From: Polymorphobacter megasporae
Lineage (GTDB): Bacteria; Pseudomonadota; Alphaproteobacteria; Sphingomonadales; Sphingomonadaceae
DNA: 64,000 nt
NCBI RefSeq assembly: GCF_018982885.2
Contig: NZ_CP081848.1
Span: 3,596,001-3,660,000, forward strand
Direction: 5' to 3'
A model generated the notes under the pieces. It searched no databases. It was not told the origin of the DNA and saw nothing but the letters and a program-made list of their open reading frames with translations. This document shows positions 26,686 to 41,283 of this stretch, one piece after another. Each line of letters begins with the position of its first letter. The first letter of the stretch is position 1. The translations under genes and the position numbers were made by a program.

Positions 26686-27490
26686 CGAGCCGCTCCGCTG
26701 CGAGCAGGGCCAAAGCCCCGTCGGCCGCCGTCGCATCCGCCCCGGCGCGTTCCGCCAGCTCGGGATTGTCGCTGAAGATCTTGCCCCCGACCATGATCCC
26801 GACCGCGGGATTCTGCGAGGCGCGCCGCAGGTCGCGGAACATCGCGGGCAGTTGCATCAAATTGTCGACATTGCTCACCGTCAGCCCGATCAGTTCGAAC
26901 CACTGGCGTCCGGCAATCGCGCAAAGCTCGGGCAGGCCAGCGTCCGGCGCGCTCCACGTCCGCCATCCCGCGCGGCGAAAAAAGTCCTCGATCATCACCA
27001 GCCCAAAGCTGTGCTGGTCGCCCGGCGGCACGGTGAACAGCACCCGCCGGTCGGCACGCGTCCGCACGCTCGGACACGGTGCCCGGCTGCCAAGCTCGTG
27101 CACCACCTGCTGGAGACGCCATAACCCCATCGTCACATCGACGAAGTCGCAAACGTCGTTGTCCCAAAAATCGCCCAGCACTCGCGCCGTCGGGGCCAGC
27201 AGATCGAGGTAGATCGACTCGATCGCCACGCCGTTGTTCAGATAGCCGTCGATGTGCGCCAACAGGCTGAACACTTCGAGCCGCAGCGTCATGTGCGCCA
27301 GCTCGGTCGGCTCGACCATCGTGAACCGTGCTTGCGGCTGGATCGGCTCGGCCTGATCGCCGCGGTGCGCCATCAGCAGCCGCGGTATAATCTCGCCCTC
27401 GATCAGCCGCGCCATTCGCAACGGCGACGCCTCTGGCGATCGGCGCGGGTCGGGCCCGCGATGCTGTTCGTACTGATGCATCGAGGCCAT
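26648..27490 (-). CDS. ppaA: Cobalamin-binding antirepressor PpaA/AerR
   Basis: 280 residues. The C-terminal half is a B12-binding Rossmann domain with the DxHxxG-type signature in PPGDQHSFGLVM (His as axial ligand) and VGGKIFS; the N-terminal half is a helical cap. In Rhodobacter, AerR binds cobalamin in a light-dependent way and modifies CrtJ/PpsR binding. ATG 27490 is preferred (AGGGAA eight bases upstream) over a GTG three bases before. It is the first gene of the leftward block and is divergent from bchF, with a PpsR site 14 bases before its start codon, implying feedback control. Confidence 0.92.
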   Translation of the reverse strand: MASMHQYEQHRGPDPRRSPEASPLRMARLIEGEIIPRLLMAHRGDQAEPIQPQARFTMVEPTELAHMTLRLEVFSLLAHIDGYLNNGVAIESIYLDLLAPTARVLGDFWDNDVCDFVDVTMGLWRLQQVVHELGSRAPCPSVRTRADRRVLFTVPPGDQHSFGLVMIEDFFRRAGWRTWSAPDAGLPELCAIAGRQWFELIGLTVSNVDNLMQLPAMFRDLRRASQNPAVGIMVGGKIFSDNPELAERAGADATAADGALALLAAERLVDRLAHRGGAPA

Positions 27491-27503
27491 CACAACGATT
27501 CCC

Positions 27504-27521
27504 TGTCGCCGCCATTGGACA
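27504..27521. promoter_or_regulatory. PpsR-type operator in the ppaA/bchF divergent region
   Basis: Exact TGT-N12-ACA match (TGTCGCCGCCATTGGACA) located 14 bases upstream of the ppaA ATG. It is positioned to repress the leftward ppaA-bchG-bchP block. Confidence 0.7.
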
Positions 27522-27538
27522 GCGGTCTGAACGACCGC
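27522..27538. promoter_or_regulatory. Inverted repeat adjoining the PpsR site
   Basis: GCGGTC-TGAAC-GACCGC is a perfect 6-base inverted repeat that starts at the base after the PpsR site. It may be a second operator or a hairpin in the ppaA leader; the binding protein is unknown. Confidence 0.35.
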
Positions 27539-27615
27539 TTTCTCCCAATATTGTCGACGCTATAAAAAGCTTGGGCATTTTGCAACGCTTCATGAGTGCT
27601 ATCCCCACACCGTAG

Positions 27616-27673
27616 TGTCAAAGTTTTTGGACGTAAAGCTGTGTTGACAGTCATCCCGTTCGCGACGTAACTT
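27616..27673 (+). promoter_or_regulatory. Candidate bchF promoter with a degenerate PpsR site
   Basis: TTGACA (27644-27649) is separated by 18 bases from a weak -10, TAACTT (27668-27673), about 80 bases before bchF. Ten bases upstream of the -35 hexamer is TGT-N12-ACG (27616-27633), one base off the PpsR consensus. The -10 is a poor match, so the exact start point is uncertain. Confidence 0.4.
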
Positions 27674-27753
27674 TCGGCATCGCAGTGACGGGTTAGGCGA
27701 CAAGAATGCAGTCGGGTGACGGCAAGCTGAACGGACGCCGAGGCGGAGGTACT

Positions 27754-29501
<1,748 letters not shown>

Positions 29502-29503
29502 TC

Positions 29504-31066
29504 ATGCAGCTCACCGTCTGGACCTATGAAGGACCGCCTCACGTCGGGGCGATGCGCGTCGCCACCGGCATGACGGAGGTGCATTACGTCCTTCACGCGC
29601 CGCAGGGCGACACTTATGCCGACCTGCTGTTCACGATGATCGAGCGCCGCGATGCCCGCCCGCCGGTGACCTACACGACGTTCCAGGCGCGCGATCTCGG
29701 CAAGGACACCGCCGAGCTGCTTCAGTCGGCGATCCGCGACGCATACGAGCGCTTCGAGCCGCAGGCGCTGCTCGTCGGCGCGTCGTGCACCGCCGAGCTG
29801 ATCCAGGACGATCCGGCGGGGCTGGCAAAGGCGCTCAACCTGCCGATCCCGGTGATCAACCTTGAACTGCCGTCGTACCAGCGCAAGGAGAATTGGGGCG
29901 CGGCGGAGACGTTCTACGCGCTCGTGCGGACACTCGCCGACACGTCGATCGAACGCTCGCCGATGGCCGGGCGTCGCCCCCTCGCCAACCTGCTCGGGCC
30001 GACCGCGCTCGGCTTCCGCCACCGCGACGACATCGCCGAGATCACCAAGCTGCTCGGCGGCATGGGGATCGACGTCAACGTCACCGCACCGATGGGGTCG
30101 TCGCCCGCCGACCTCAAGCGCCTCGGGGCGGCTGATTTCAACATCCTGCTCTACCCCGAGACCGGCGACACCGCCGCGCGCTGGCTCGAAAAGACCTTCA
30201 AGCAGCCGACTGTCCGCACCGTCCCGATCGGCTATGGCGCGACGATCGACTTCGTCCGCGAAGTCGCCAGCGTCGCCGGCATCGACCCCGAGGCGTTCAT
30301 CGCCGCCAACCCGTCGCGGCTGCCGTGGTACTCGCGGTCGGTCGACTCGACCTACCTCACCGCCAAGCGCGTCTTCATCTTCGGCGACGCGACCCATGCG
30401 ATCGCCGCCGCGCGCGTTGCGTCGGAGGAGATGGGTTTCGACGTCGTCGGGCTCGGTTGCTACAACCGCGAGTTCGCCCGCGACATCCGCGTCGCCGCGA
30501 AGAAATACAACATCGAGCCGCTGATCACCGACGACTATCTCGAGGTCGAGGAAGCGATCGCCGCCCTCCACCCCGAACTCGTCCTCGGCACGCAGATGGA
30601 GCGCCACATCGCCAAGCGCCTGCGCATCCCGTGCGCGGTGATCTCGGCCCCGGTCCACGTCCAGGATTTCCCCGCGCGCTACTCGCCGGTGATGGGGTTC
30701 GAGGGCGCGAACGTGCTGTTCGACACGTGGGTCCACCCGCTGGTGATGGGACTCGAGGAGCATCTGCTGGTGATGTTCCGCGACGATTTCGAGTTCAACG
30801 ACGCCGCCGGGGCGTCGCACCTCGGCGGCCACGGTGCCGCTGCGCCGGTCGCGACGCCCGAGTTGGTTGCCGATCCCGCGACCCCGGTGACGGCCGCAGC
30901 AAACGACATCGAATGGACTGCCGACGCGCAGAAGGAACTCGCCAAGATCCCGTTTTTCGTCCGCGGCAAGGCGCGCCGCAATACCGAGCGCTTCGCCAGC
31001 GAGCGCGGGCTCGCCGCCATCAACATCGAGACGCTGTATGATGCCAAGTCGCACTTCGCTCGCTGA
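29504..31066 (+). CDS. bchB: Light-independent protochlorophyllide reductase, B subunit
   Basis: 520 residues. Partner of BchN; carries the active site for protochlorophyllide. The start at ATG 29504 places Asp36 (APQGDTYAD) at the same position as the aspartate that completes the NB cluster in Rhodobacter capsulatus, which confirms the start. Further conserved parts are [13 protein letters not shown] and the C-terminal [15 protein letters not shown] helix domain. The last 29 bases overlap the beginning of bchH. Confidence 0.97.
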   Translation: MQLTVWTYEGPPHVGAMRVATGMTEVHYVLHAPQGDTYADLLFTMIERRDARPPVTYTTFQARDLGKDTAELLQSAIRDAYERFEPQALLVGASCTAELIQDDPAGLAKALNLPIPVINLELPSYQRKENWGAAETFYALVRTLADTSIERSPMAGRRPLANLLGPTALGFRHRDDIAEITKLLGGMGIDVNVTAPMGSSPADLKRLGAADFNILLYPETGDTAARWLEKTFKQPTVRTVPIGYGATIDFVREVASVAGIDPEAFIAANPSRLPWYSRSVDSTYLTAKRVFIFGDATHAIAAARVASEEMGFDVVGLGCYNREFARDIRVAAKKYNIEPLITDDYLEVEEAIAALHPELVLGTQMERHIAKRLRIPCAVISAPVHVQDFPARYSPVMGFEGANVLFDTWVHPLVMGLEEHLLVMFRDDFEFNDAAGASHLGGHGAAAPVATPELVADPATPVTAAANDIEWTADAQKELAKIPFFVRGKARRNTERFASERGLAAINIETLYDAKSHFAR

Positions 31067-34000
31067 CACAGCGATCGACGCGTCGGGGGCAACCCCGGTT
31101 CGCGTCGTCATCGTGACGCTCGACAATCACCTGTCGGGAGCCGCCGGCCGCGCCGAAACCGCGCTGCGCCGCGAACACCCCGGCCTCAGCCTCCAGTTCC
31201 ACGCCGCCGCCGATTGGGAAAGCTCACCCGCGAGCCTCGCGCAGTGTCAGGAGGACATCGGCCGCGGCGACATCGTCATCGCGTCGATGCTGTTCCTCGA
31301 CGACCATATCAAGGCGGTCATGCCCGCGCTCGAAGCGCGGCGCGACGCGTGCGACGCGATGGTCGGGGTGATGAGCGACGCCGCCGTCGTCAAGCTGACC
31401 CGCCTCGGCGCGTACCGGATGGACAAGCCCGCCAAGGGCCCGCTGGCGCTGCTCAAGAAGCTGCGCGGCTCGTCGAAGCCCGGCACGTCGAGTTCGGGGT
31501 CGGGGCAGATGGCGATGCTCAAGCGGCTGCCGAAGATCCTCCGCTTCATCCCCGGCACCGCGCAGGACGTCCGCGCCTATTTCCTGACGCTGCAATATTG
31601 GCTGGCGGGATCGGACGAGAATTTCACCAATCTCGTCAAGAACCTGGTCGACCGCTACGCCGACGGCCCGCGCCGCGCGCTTCGCGGCACGATGACCGCC
31701 GCCGCCCCCGCTGATTATCCCGAACTCGGCGTCTACCACCCGCGCATGGTGGCCCGCATGTCGGAGCGCGTCGCCGACCTGCCGCTCCCCGCCGTGCCTG
31801 TCACCGGCACCGTCGGGCTGCTCGTCCTGCGGTCGTACGTCCTCGGCAGCGACACCGGCCATTACGACGGCGTGATCGCAGCGTTCGAAGCACGCGGCCT
31901 GCGCGTGATCCCGGCCTTCTCGAGCGGCCTCGACGCGCGCCCGGCGATCGATGCGTTCTTCATGGCCGACGGCAAGCCGGTTATCGACGCGATGGTCTCG
32001 CTCAGCGGCTTCAGCCTCGTCGGCGGCCCCGCGTACAACGACTCCGCCGCCGCCGCCGAAGCGCTGGCGAAGCTCGACATTCCCTATCTCGCGGCGCACC
32101 CGCTCGAGTTCCAGACGCTCCAGGCGTGGGGCGCGGGCAGCCAGGGTTTGCTCCCGCTCGAAGCGACGATGATGGTCGCGATCCCCGAATTGGACGGTGC
32201 AACGGTGCCGACGGTGTTCGGGGGCCGTTCCGACGGTGTGGGCAGCGTGTGCACGGGCTGCGCGCGTGGCTGTTCGTTCCCCGCGTCGGAGGGCACCCGG
32301 GTCATGCAGCCGTGCCCCGAGCGCGCCGAGGCCCTCGCCGCCCGCACCCACAAGCTCATCGACCTCCGCGTCGCCGAGCGCGCCAACCGCAAGGTCGCGC
32401 TGGTCATCTTCAACTTCCCGCCGAACGCCGGCGCGGTCGGGACCGCCGCGTATCTGTCGGTGTTCGACAGCGTCTACAACACGTTGGAGCGGATGAAGGC
32501 CGAGGGCTACGCGGTCGACCTGCCCGCCAGCGTCGATGCATTGCGCGATACCATCCTCCGCGGCAACGCCGAGCGTTTCGGTGCCGACGCCAACGTCGCC
32601 GCGCGGATCGCCACCGACGACCATGTCCGCCGTGAACCGTATCTCGCCGAGATCGAGGCGCAATGGGGCCCCGCGCCGGGCCGCAGCCTCGCCGACGGCC
32701 ACGGCATCAACGTCCTCGGCGGTATTTTCGGCAACGTCTTCATCGGCATTCAGCCGCCGTTCGGTTACGAGGGCGACCCGATGCGGCTGCTGTTCGACGG
32801 CACCTTCAGCCCGACCCACGCCTTCAGCGCCTTCTACCGCTGGATCCGCGAAGACTTCGGCGCCCACGCCGCGCTCCACTTCGGCACCCACGGCGCGCTC
32901 GAATTCATGCCGGGCAAGCAAGCCGGGTTATCGGCGAAATGCTGGCCCGACCGGCTGATCGGCGACCTGCCCAACTTCTACCTCTACGCCTCGAACAACC
33001 CGAGCGAGGGCACGATCGCCAAGCGCCGGTCGAACGCGACACTGATCAGCTACATGACCCCGCCGATCGCGCAGTCGGGACTTTACAAGGGCTTGCTCGA
33101 CCTCAATGCCTCGATCGAGCGCTTCCGTGCGACGACTCCCGACGCGGTCAACGAGCGCGCGATGCTCGCGTTGCTGATCCAGGAGCAGGCCGCCGGACTC
33201 GACCTCGTCTCCGCCGAACCGACGTGGGAGGGCGACGCGAGCGAAGCGGTCCTGACGCTCGCCGGACGGATCTACGAGCTCGAACAGACCCTGATCCCGC
33301 ACGGCCTCCACATCGTCGGGCGCGGCTGCACCGCCGCCGAGCGGGTCGACCTCCTCCTTGCGATCGCCGACGCCAAGGGCCGCATCGTCTACCGCGACCA
33401 GGTCGAAAGCCTCGTCGCCGGGCACGTCCCCGACGATGCCGTCGGCGACACCTTGTTCGCCGACCTCGCCGCGACCGACGCGCTCCTTGCGGTCGACACC
33501 GAACTCGACGCGATCGTCCGTGCGCTCGACGGCAAGTACATCATGCCCGCCCCCGGCGGCGACGTGCTGCGGACCCCGGCTGTCCTGCCGACCGGGCGCA
33601 ATATCCACGGTTTCGACCCGTTCCGCATCCCGAGCGCCTTCGCCTGCCGCGACGGCGCGCAACAGGCGCAGCGCCTGATCGACCGCCACATGGCCGATGG
33701 CGCCGCAGCCCCGGAATCGATCGCGATGGTCCTGTGGGGCACCGACAACCTCAAGACCGAGGGGCAGCAGATCGCGCAGGTCATGGCGCTGATGGGCGCG
33801 CGCCCGCGCTTCGACGGCTACGGCCGCCTGTGCGGGGCCGAGTTGACCCCCCTCGCCGACCTCGGCCGCCCGCGGATCGACGTCGTCGTCACGCTGTCGG
33901 GCATCTTCCGCGACCTGCTGCCGATGCAGACGCGGATGATCGCCGAAGCCGCCTATCTCGCGACGATGGCCGACGAGCCCGAGGACATGAACTTCATTCG

Positions 34001-34799
34001 CAAGCACAGCCTCGCGCATCAGGCGAAGCTCGGCTGCGACCTCGACACCGCCGCGCTCCGCGTCTTCTCGAACGCCGAGGGTGCATATGGCGCGAACGTC
34101 AACCTGATGATCGACGCCGGGGTGTGGAACGACGAAAACGAACTGGCTGATGCCTACGAGACCCGCAAGGGCTTCGCCTACGGCCGCAGCGGTGCGCCGG
34201 TGCGGCAGGCGAAGATGCTCAGCAGCAACCTGTCGACGGTAGACCTGACGTACCAGAACCTCGACTCGGTCGAACTCGGCGTGACCTCGGTCGATCAGTA
34301 TGTCGACAGCCTCGGCGGGATCAGCCGCTCGATCGCGCGCGCCAAGGGGTCGGCGGCCCCGGTCTATATCGGCGACCAGACGCAGGGCGAGGGCAAGGTC
34401 CGCACGCTCGGCGAGCAGGTTGCGCTCGAAACCCGCACCCGGATGCTCAACCCGTTGTGGACCGAGGGCATGCTCAAGTCGGGGTTCGAAGGCGTTCGCC
34501 AGATCGAGGTCCACGTCACCAACACGATGGGCTGGTCAGCGACCACCGGTGCAGTCGCGCCGTGGGTCTACCAGCGGATCAGCGAGACCTACGTCCTCGA
34601 CGACACGATGCGCGAGCGGCTCGCCACGCTCAATCCGAAGGCGGCGATGCGCGTCGCCAACCGGTTGCTCGAAGCCCACGATCGCAACTTCTGGTCGCCC
34701 GATGCGGCCACCCTCGCCGCGCTGCGTGCGGCGAGCGACGACCTCGAAGACCGGCTCGAAGGCATCACCGCCGCCCCAGCACACGCGATGGCGGCTTAG
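31038..34799 (+). CDS. bchH: Magnesium chelatase, porphyrin-binding subunit
   Basis: 1253 residues, the normal size for BchH/ChlH. Binds protoporphyrin IX and, with BchI and BchD, inserts Mg2+, the first committed step. CobN-type blocks include [29 protein letters not shown] and [10 protein letters not shown]-like regions. The start ATG-ATG at 31038 lies 29 bases inside bchB; no later in-frame ATG suits the family N-terminus ([12 protein letters not shown]). bchL follows after ten bases. The partner subunits are encoded 25 kb away in the bchID block. Confidence 0.97.
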   Translation: MMPSRTSLADTAIDASGATPVRVVIVTLDNHLSGAAGRAETALRREHPGLSLQFHAAADWESSPASLAQCQEDIGRGDIVIASMLFLDDHIKAVMPALEARRDACDAMVGVMSDAAVVKLTRLGAYRMDKPAKGPLALLKKLRGSSKPGTSSSGSGQMAMLKRLPKILRFIPGTAQDVRAYFLTLQYWLAGSDENFTNLVKNLVDRYADGPRRALRGTMTAAAPADYPELGVYHPRMVARMSERVADLPLPAVPVTGTVGLLVLRSYVLGSDTGHYDGVIAAFEARGLRVIPAFSSGLDARPAIDAFFMADGKPVIDAMVSLSGFSLVGGPAYNDSAAAAEALAKLDIPYLAAHPLEFQTLQAWGAGSQGLLPLEATMMVAIPELDGATVPTVFGGRSDGVGSVCTGCARGCSFPASEGTRVMQPCPERAEALAARTHKLIDLRVAERANRKVALVIFNFPPNAGAVGTAAYLSVFDSVYNTLERMKAEGYAVDLPASVDALRDTILRGNAERFGADANVAARIATDDHVRREPYLAEIEAQWGPAPGRSLADGHGINVLGGIFGNVFIGIQPPFGYEGDPMRLLFDGTFSPTHAFSAFYRWIREDFGAHAALHFGTHGALEFMPGKQAGLSAKCWPDRLIGDLPNFYLYASNNPSEGTIAKRRSNATLISYMTPPIAQSGLYKGLLDLNASIERFRATTPDAVNERAMLALLIQEQAAGLDLVSAEPTWEGDASEAVLTLAGRIYELEQTLIPHGLHIVGRGCTAAERVDLLLAIADAKGRIVYRDQVESLVAGHVPDDAVGDTLFADLAATDALLAVDTELDAIVRALDGKYIMPAPGGDVLRTPAVLPTGRNIHGFDPFRIPSAFACRDGAQQAQRLIDRHMADGAAAPESIAMVLWGTDNLKTEGQQIAQVMALMGARPRFDGYGRLCGAELTPLADLGRPRIDVVVTLSGIFRDLLPMQTRMIAEAAYLATMADEPEDMNFIRKHSLAHQAKLGCDLDTAALRVFSNAEGAYGANVNLMIDAGVWNDENELADAYETRKGFAYGRSGAPVRQAKMLSSNLSTVDLTYQNLDSVELGVTSVDQYVDSLGGISRSIARAKGSAAPVYIGDQTQGEGKVRTLGEQVALETRTRMLNPLWTEGMLKSGFEGVRQIEVHVTNTMGWSATTGAVAPWVYQRISETYVLDDTMRERLATLNPKAAMRVANRLLEAHDRNFWSPDAATLAALRAASDDLEDRLEGITAAPAHAMAA

Positions 34800-34806
34800 G
34801 AATTAG

Positions 34807-36451
<1,645 letters not shown>

Positions 36452-36455
<4 letters not shown>

Positions 36456-37933
36456 CCGCGCATTCGTCCTTCCCCGGCGTCCCGCCGATGCCGCTGCTCG
36501 GCGAGGGTGCGGCGCCGAAGGGCAAGTTCTGGCAGCGGATGGGGACGCAGTTCCTGCCGTTCGCCGACGCCGCGACCGAAGAACTCCCGCTCGCTCGCCT
36601 GTTCCGCCTGTCGCTGTTCCAGATCACCGTCGGGATGGCGGCGGTGATGCTCGTCGGCACGTTAAACCGTGTGATGATCGTCGAGCTCCACGTCCCGTCG
36701 TGGCTCGTTGCGATGATGGTGTCGCTGCCGCTGGTGTTCGCGCCGCTGCGCGCGTTGATCGGCCACAAGTCGGACAACCACCGCTCGATCCTCGGCTGGA
36801 AGCGCGTGCCGTACATCTGGTTCGGGACGCTGCTCCAGTTCGGCGGCTTCGCGATCATGCCGTTCGCACTGCTGATCATGTCGGGCGACACCCACGGTTC
36901 GCCGGTGGTCGGCGAGATCGGCGCGGCGCTCGCCTTCCTCATGACCGGTGCGGGGATGCACACCGTCCAGACCGCCGGCCTCGCCCTCGCCACCGACCTC
37001 GCTCCCGCACATTCGCGGCCGCGGGTCGTCGCGCTGATGTACGTCATGCTACTGATCGGCATGCTGATCTCGGGCCTCGTGATCGGCGCGCTGCTCCACC
37101 ATTTCGACGCGCTCAAGCTCGTCAAGGTCGTCCAAGGCGCGGGCGCGCTGACGATGGTCGTCAATCTGATCGCGCTGTGGAAGCAGGAGGCACGCAACCC
37201 CGCCGCGACCCGCGTCGACACCGTCGGCGAGGCGCAGGCGTTCTCCGGGGCATGGGCCGACTTCATCGCCCAGCCGCGCACCGTCCGCCTGCTGGTGGCG
37301 GTCGGGCTCGGCGCGGCGGCGTTCAACATGCAGGACGTCTTGCTCGAACCCTATGGCGGCGAAGTCCTCCACATGACCGTCGGCGAGACGACCGCGCTGA
37401 CCGCGCTGTGGGCGTTCGGCACCTTGATCGGGCTGGGCATCGCCGCGCGGCTGCTCGGCCGCCAGTATGATCCGAGCCGCCTCGCGGGCTACGGGGTCGT
37501 GCCGGGGTTGATCGCGTTCGCTGCGGTCGCTTTGTCGGGGCCGCTCGGGTCGCCGTGGCTGCTCGCAATCGGCGTCGCGGGCATCGGCCTCGGCGGCGGG
37601 CTGTTCTCGGTGGGGACGCTGACCGCAGCGATGGCGCTGTCGACGAACGGTCAATCGGGGCTGGCGATCGGTGCGTGGGGCGCGGTGCAGGCATCGTGCG
37701 CCGGAGTCGCGATCGCGCTTGCCGGCATCTTCCGCGACGTCGTCACCGGCATGGCGATGCGCGGCGATCTCGGCACCGCGCTGACCGGCCCGGCGAGCGC
37801 CTACGGACTTTTGTACGGTATCGAGATTATTCTGTTGTTTGCAACGCTTGCGGCGATCGGACCGCTGGCGTTGCCGAACTATTCGCCGCAAAATGCAAAC
37901 CGGAAGTTCGGCATGTCCGAACTTCCAGCCTGA
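36452..37933 (+). CDS. lhaA: Light-harvesting complex assembly protein LhaA (PucC family)
   Basis: 493 residues with about 12 membrane segments, MFS-related BCD family. Needed in Rhodobacter for assembly of LH1. Characteristic parts: LPLARLFRLSLFQITVGMA, LIGHKSDNH and GWKRVPYIWFGTLLQFGG. GTG 36452 overlaps the bchM stop (GTGA); ATG 36488 is the other candidate. It precedes puhA by 12 bases, the usual arrangement. The paralogue at 23025 is the Bch2 type. Confidence 0.93.
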
Positions 37934-37945
37934 GGGGAGACGCCC

Positions 37946-38731
37946 GTGAACTATTATCTCGTCGGTAACACCGACCTTGCCGAACTGGCGCTCTGGGCCT
38001 TCTTCCTGTTTTTCATCGGGCTGATCATCTACCTGCGGCGCGAAGACCGGCGCGAGGGCTATCCGCTCGAAAGCGACGTCACCGGCCGCCTCGAAAACCC
38101 CGGCTGGCTGTTCCGCCCCGATGACAAGACCTTCATCCTGTCGAACGGCCGCGGCGTCGTACACGCCCCTGGCAAGCGCGTCTTCGAGGCCCCCAACCCC
38201 AAGACCCGCCGGATGTCGCCGTATGAAGGTGCGCCGATCGAGCCGACCGGCAACCCGCTGATCGACGGCGTCGGCCCGGCGGCGTGGGCCGAGCGCGCAC
38301 ATGCCCCCGACATCATGCTCGACGGCAGCCCCAAGATCGTGCCGCTCGACAAAAGCCACGGCTTCTGGATCGCCCGTCAGGACCGCAACCCGATCGGGAT
38401 GCCCGTGTTCGGCTGCGACAACGTCATGGCGGGTGTCGTCAGCAACGTCTGGGTCGACCAGATGGAGCGGGTCATCCGCTACATCGAGGTCCGGCTGATG
38501 GGTGACGCCGGCGGCGCCGGACGGACCGTCACCGCGCCGATGGCGATGTGCCAGGTCAGTTCGCGGCGCGGCACGGTCAAGGTCGATGCGATCCGCGCCG
38601 ACCAGTTCGCCGCCGCGCCCGCGCTCGCCAGCGATAGCCAGATCACCTTCAACGAAGAGGAGCGCGTGATCGGCTACTTCGGCGGCGGATACCTCTATTC
38701 CAAGCGTTCGCGCATCGAGCCGTTCCTGTGA
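37946..38731 (+). CDS. puhA: Photosynthetic reaction centre H subunit
   Basis: 261 residues. One N-terminal transmembrane helix (ELALWAFFLFFIGLIIYL, about 12-29) followed by RREDRREGYPLES and a cytoplasmic beta-rich domain that caps the L and M subunits and helps proton transfer to quinone B. GGGGAG lies six bases before GTG 37946. Overlaps puhB by GTGA. Length is typical. Confidence 0.98.
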   Translation: MNYYLVGNTDLAELALWAFFLFFIGLIIYLRREDRREGYPLESDVTGRLENPGWLFRPDDKTFILSNGRGVVHAPGKRVFEAPNPKTRRMSPYEGAPIEPTGNPLIDGVGPAAWAERAHAPDIMLDGSPKIVPLDKSHGFWIARQDRNPIGMPVFGCDNVMAGVVSNVWVDQMERVIRYIEVRLMGDAGGAGRTVTAPMAMCQVSSRRGTVKVDAIRADQFAAAPALASDSQITFNEEERVIGYFGGGYLYSKRSRIEPFL

Positions 38732-39384
38732 GCGAGTACGCCAACGAGCCGATCCGCGGCCTGCCGGGGCTGCTGCCGCCGGGCGAGCATATCGTCTGGC
38801 AGGGCAGCCCGGCGTGGCGGTCGCTCGCGCGCAAGGCGATGCACACGTACCTCGTCGGCGGCTATTTCGCGGTGTTGATCGCGTGGAGCCTGCTCAACGT
38901 CGCGACCGGACACAAGACCTTCGCGAGCGCGCTGCCCGGTCTCGAGATCACGCTCGGCGTCGGTGCGGCGGCGTTCAGCCTGCTGACGCTGCTCGGCTGG
39001 ATGGCTGCGCGCGCGACGGTCTACACGATCACCAACAAGCGCGTCGTCCTGCGCTTCGGCATCGCGCTGCCGAAATGCGTCAACCTGCCCTTCACCCAGA
39101 TCGCCGCCGCCGGGCTCGAGATCCACAATGACGGCACCGGCGACCTGCCGCTCGCGGTCAAGGAGACCCGCCTCGGCTACATCCACCTCTGGCCGCACGT
39201 CCGCCCGTGGCGGGTGGGCAAGCCCGAGCCGATGCTGCGCTCGCTCCCCGAGCCGCGTGCCGTCGCCCGCATCCTCGGCGAGGCGCTCGCCGCCGCCGTC
39301 CCCGGCCGCCGCGGCAGCTTCGCCGAGCCGACTGCCGCGCAGGTCTTCGCTCCCGCTGCGTCGAAGGGATCGCTGGCGGCATGA
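38728..39384 (+). CDS. puhB: Photosynthetic complex assembly protein PuhB
   Basis: 218 residues with a bacterial PH-like domain: LLPPGEHIVWQGSPAWRSLARKA, two to three membrane segments (about 48-65 and 75-95), then TITNKRVVLRFG. In Rhodobacter capsulatus PuhB assists reaction-centre assembly. Translation is coupled at both ends (GTGA with puhA, ATGA with puhC). The start is GTG 38728. Confidence 0.95.
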   Translation: MSEYANEPIRGLPGLLPPGEHIVWQGSPAWRSLARKAMHTYLVGGYFAVLIAWSLLNVATGHKTFASALPGLEITLGVGAAAFSLLTLLGWMAARATVYTITNKRVVLRFGIALPKCVNLPFTQIAAAGLEIHNDGTGDLPLAVKETRLGYIHLWPHVRPWRVGKPEPMLRSLPEPRAVARILGEALAAAVPGRRGSFAEPTAAQVFAPAASKGSLAA

Positions 39385-39893
39385 GCGAGATCGACTCCCA
39401 GCCATTTCCCAAGGCGCCGCTGATCGGCGCCGGGCTTCTCGTCGGCGTGACGATCCTGTTCGCTGCCGGCCCCCGGCTGGGCTATCTGCCGCCGATCCAG
39501 ACCGCGACGACCGAGCGCGCGGCGCATCACGTCACCGTCGTCGAGACCCGCGACCTGCGCTTCACCGACCGCACCGACGGCGCGCTGGTGATCGACGATA
39601 CGACGCGCGGCACCGTCGCCGCGGTCCTGCCGCACGGCACCAACAACGGCTTCATCCGCGGCGTCCTCCGCGGCATGGCGCGCGACCGGCTGCTCCGCGG
39701 CATCGGCAAGACCCCGCCGTTCCGCCTGACCCTGTTCAGCGACGGCGCGTTGACCCTGTTCGACCCGTCGACCGGGCGTAACGTCGAGCTCGGCTCGTTC
39801 GGCCCGACCAACAAGCAGTCGTTCGCCGACCTGCTGCTGACCCACCGCCCGGTCGCGAGCAAGGAAGCCGTGCTCGGGAAGGTCGACCTGTGA
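39381..39893 (+). CDS. puhC: Photosynthetic complex assembly protein PuhC
   Basis: 170 residues. A single N-terminal membrane anchor (PLIGAGLLVGVTILFAA) and a periplasmic beta-rich domain ending in the family motif FGPTNKQSFADLL. PuhC influences the organisation of the LH1-reaction centre core. ATG 39381 overlaps the puhB stop; the longer open frame upstream overlaps puhB fully and is rejected. Confidence 0.93.
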   Translation: MSEIDSQPFPKAPLIGAGLLVGVTILFAAGPRLGYLPPIQTATTERAAHHVTVVETRDLRFTDRTDGALVIDDTTRGTVAAVLPHGTNNGFIRGVLRGMARDRLLRGIGKTPPFRLTLFSDGALTLFDPSTGRNVELGSFGPTNKQSFADLLLTHRPVASKEAVLGKVDL

Positions 39894-40183
39894 TGGGCGT
39901 CTTCAGCACCGCCGAGACGATCGCCTGCACCGTCGAGGTCGAGCACAGCAATGAAAGCCTCCACGCGCATGTCGCGCTCGACGGCAACCCGGCGATCGGC
40001 CCGGGCGACCGCGTCCTCGTCCATGGCGCGGCGATCCGCGTCGCATTCGGCGAGAAGATCGTCGTCCGGCGTGACGCCACGCTCACTCGCGCCGGGGCAT
40101 TGCTCCGCGCCTGGACGCGCTTCGCCGGGCATTTCGGCATGAGCGAACTCTACGAAGTCAGCTTTACCGGGAGGGGCCTGTGA
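39890..40183 (+). CDS. Small conserved-position protein between puhC and acsF (orf97)
   Basis: About 97 residues, no signal peptide or membrane segment, beta-rich with a C-terminal helix ([17 protein letters not shown]). The run [14 protein letters not shown] looks like a small beta-barrel or OB-like loop, but no family is recognised. Coupled on both sides: GTG 39890 or ATG 39893 overlaps the puhC stop, and its stop overlaps the acsF GTG by 4 bases. Position suggests a role in reaction-centre assembly or in AcsF function (inference only). Confidence 0.8.
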   Translation: MMGVFSTAETIACTVEVEHSNESLHAHVALDGNPAIGPGDRVLVHGAAIRVAFGEKIVVRRDATLTRAGALLRAWTRFAGHFGMSELYEVSFTGRGL

Positions 40184-41283
40184 ACGCCCACACGAAGATC
40201 GACGGTGCCGCCAATAGCCAGGCGCCGCAGGCCAAGGGTAGCCGCGTCACCGACACGTTCGGCATGGCGACCGAGGACACCGTCCTCAGCCCACGCTTCT
40301 ACACGACCGATTTCGCGGCGATGGACCGGATCGACGTCGAGCCGGTGCGCGCCGAATGGGACTCGCTGATCGCCGAGATGCGGACCGACACCAACAAGCG
40401 CCACTTCCGCCGCACCCCCGAATTCGACGGCGTCCTCGACAATCTCGAGCCCGAACTCCGCAAGGAATTCATCGACTTCCTCGTCTCGTCGATGACGTCG
40501 GAATTCTCGGGCTGCATCCTCTATGCCGAGATCGCCAAGCGCGTGACCAACCCCGACATCCGCAACCTGTTCAAGCTGATGAGCCGCGACGAGGCGCGCC
40601 ACGCCGGTTTCCTCAACGACACGCTCAAGGACGCCGGCATCGGCGTCGACCTCGGCTTCCTCACCAAGACCAAGAAATACACGTATTTCCGGCCGAAATT
40701 CATCTTCTACGCGGTCTATCTGTCGGAGAAGATCGGCTATGCCCGCTATATCACGATCTTCCGCCACCTCGCGCAGCATCCCGAGCATCGCTTCCACCCG
40801 ATCTTCAAGTTCTTCGACCGGTGGTGCAACGACGAGTTCCGCCACGGCGACGCTTTCGCGCTGCTGATGCGCGCCGACCCGAAGCTGCTGACCGGGTTCA
40901 ACCGCTTCTGGGTCCGCTTCTTCCTCGTATCGGTTTACGCGACGATGTTTGTCCGGGATCATGGCCGGACGGCATTCCACACGGCACTCGGGGTCGATAT
41001 CGACGATTACGACTATAAGGTTTTCCGCGTGACGTCCGAGATCAGCCGCCAGGTTTTCCCGATCACGCTCGACGCCGACGCCCCCGCGTTTCGCGCCGGG
41101 CTCGACGCGATGCTCCGTGCGTCGGACGGCCTTGGCCGCGCCAAGGCGCAGGGCGGAATCGGTGGTGCCGTCAAGCGGGCTGGCTGGATGCTCGCCGCTG
41201 GGGCCGCCTTCGTCCGGCTGATGACCTCGCGCAGCGTCGAGAACCCGCTTCCCGCCACCATCCGCCTGCAGCCGGCCTACTGA
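40180..41283 (+). CDS. acsF: Mg-protoporphyrin IX monomethyl ester oxidative cyclase
   Basis: 367 residues. Oxygen-dependent diiron enzyme that closes ring E to form divinyl-protochlorophyllide. Diiron motifs are visible: [24 protein letters not shown] and DEFRHGDAF. Its presence, with no bchE in the window, points to bacteriochlorophyll synthesis under oxygen. Starts at GTG 40180 in a 4-base overlap with orf97 and shares one base with puhE. Confidence 0.97.
   Translation: MNAHTKIDGAANSQAPQAKGSRVTDTFGMATEDTVLSPRFYTTDFAAMDRIDVEPVRAEWDSLIAEMRTDTNKRHFRRTPEFDGVLDNLEPELRKEFIDFLVSSMTSEFSGCILYAEIAKRVTNPDIRNLFKLMSRDEARHAGFLNDTLKDAGIGVDLGFLTKTKKYTYFRPKFIFYAVYLSEKIGYARYITIFRHLAQHPEHRFHPIFKFFDRWCNDEFRHGDAFALLMRADPKLLTGFNRFWVRFFLVSVYATMFVRDHGRTAFHTALGVDIDDYDYKVFRVTSEISRQVFPITLDADAPAFRAGLDAMLRASDGLGRAKAQGGIGGAVKRAGWMLAAGAAFVRLMTSRSVENPLPATIRLQPAY

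Noticed and set aside
31224-34514. Two 500-codon frames on the minus strand opposite bchH
   Set aside because: Shadows of bchH caused by GC codon bias; no recognisable domain.
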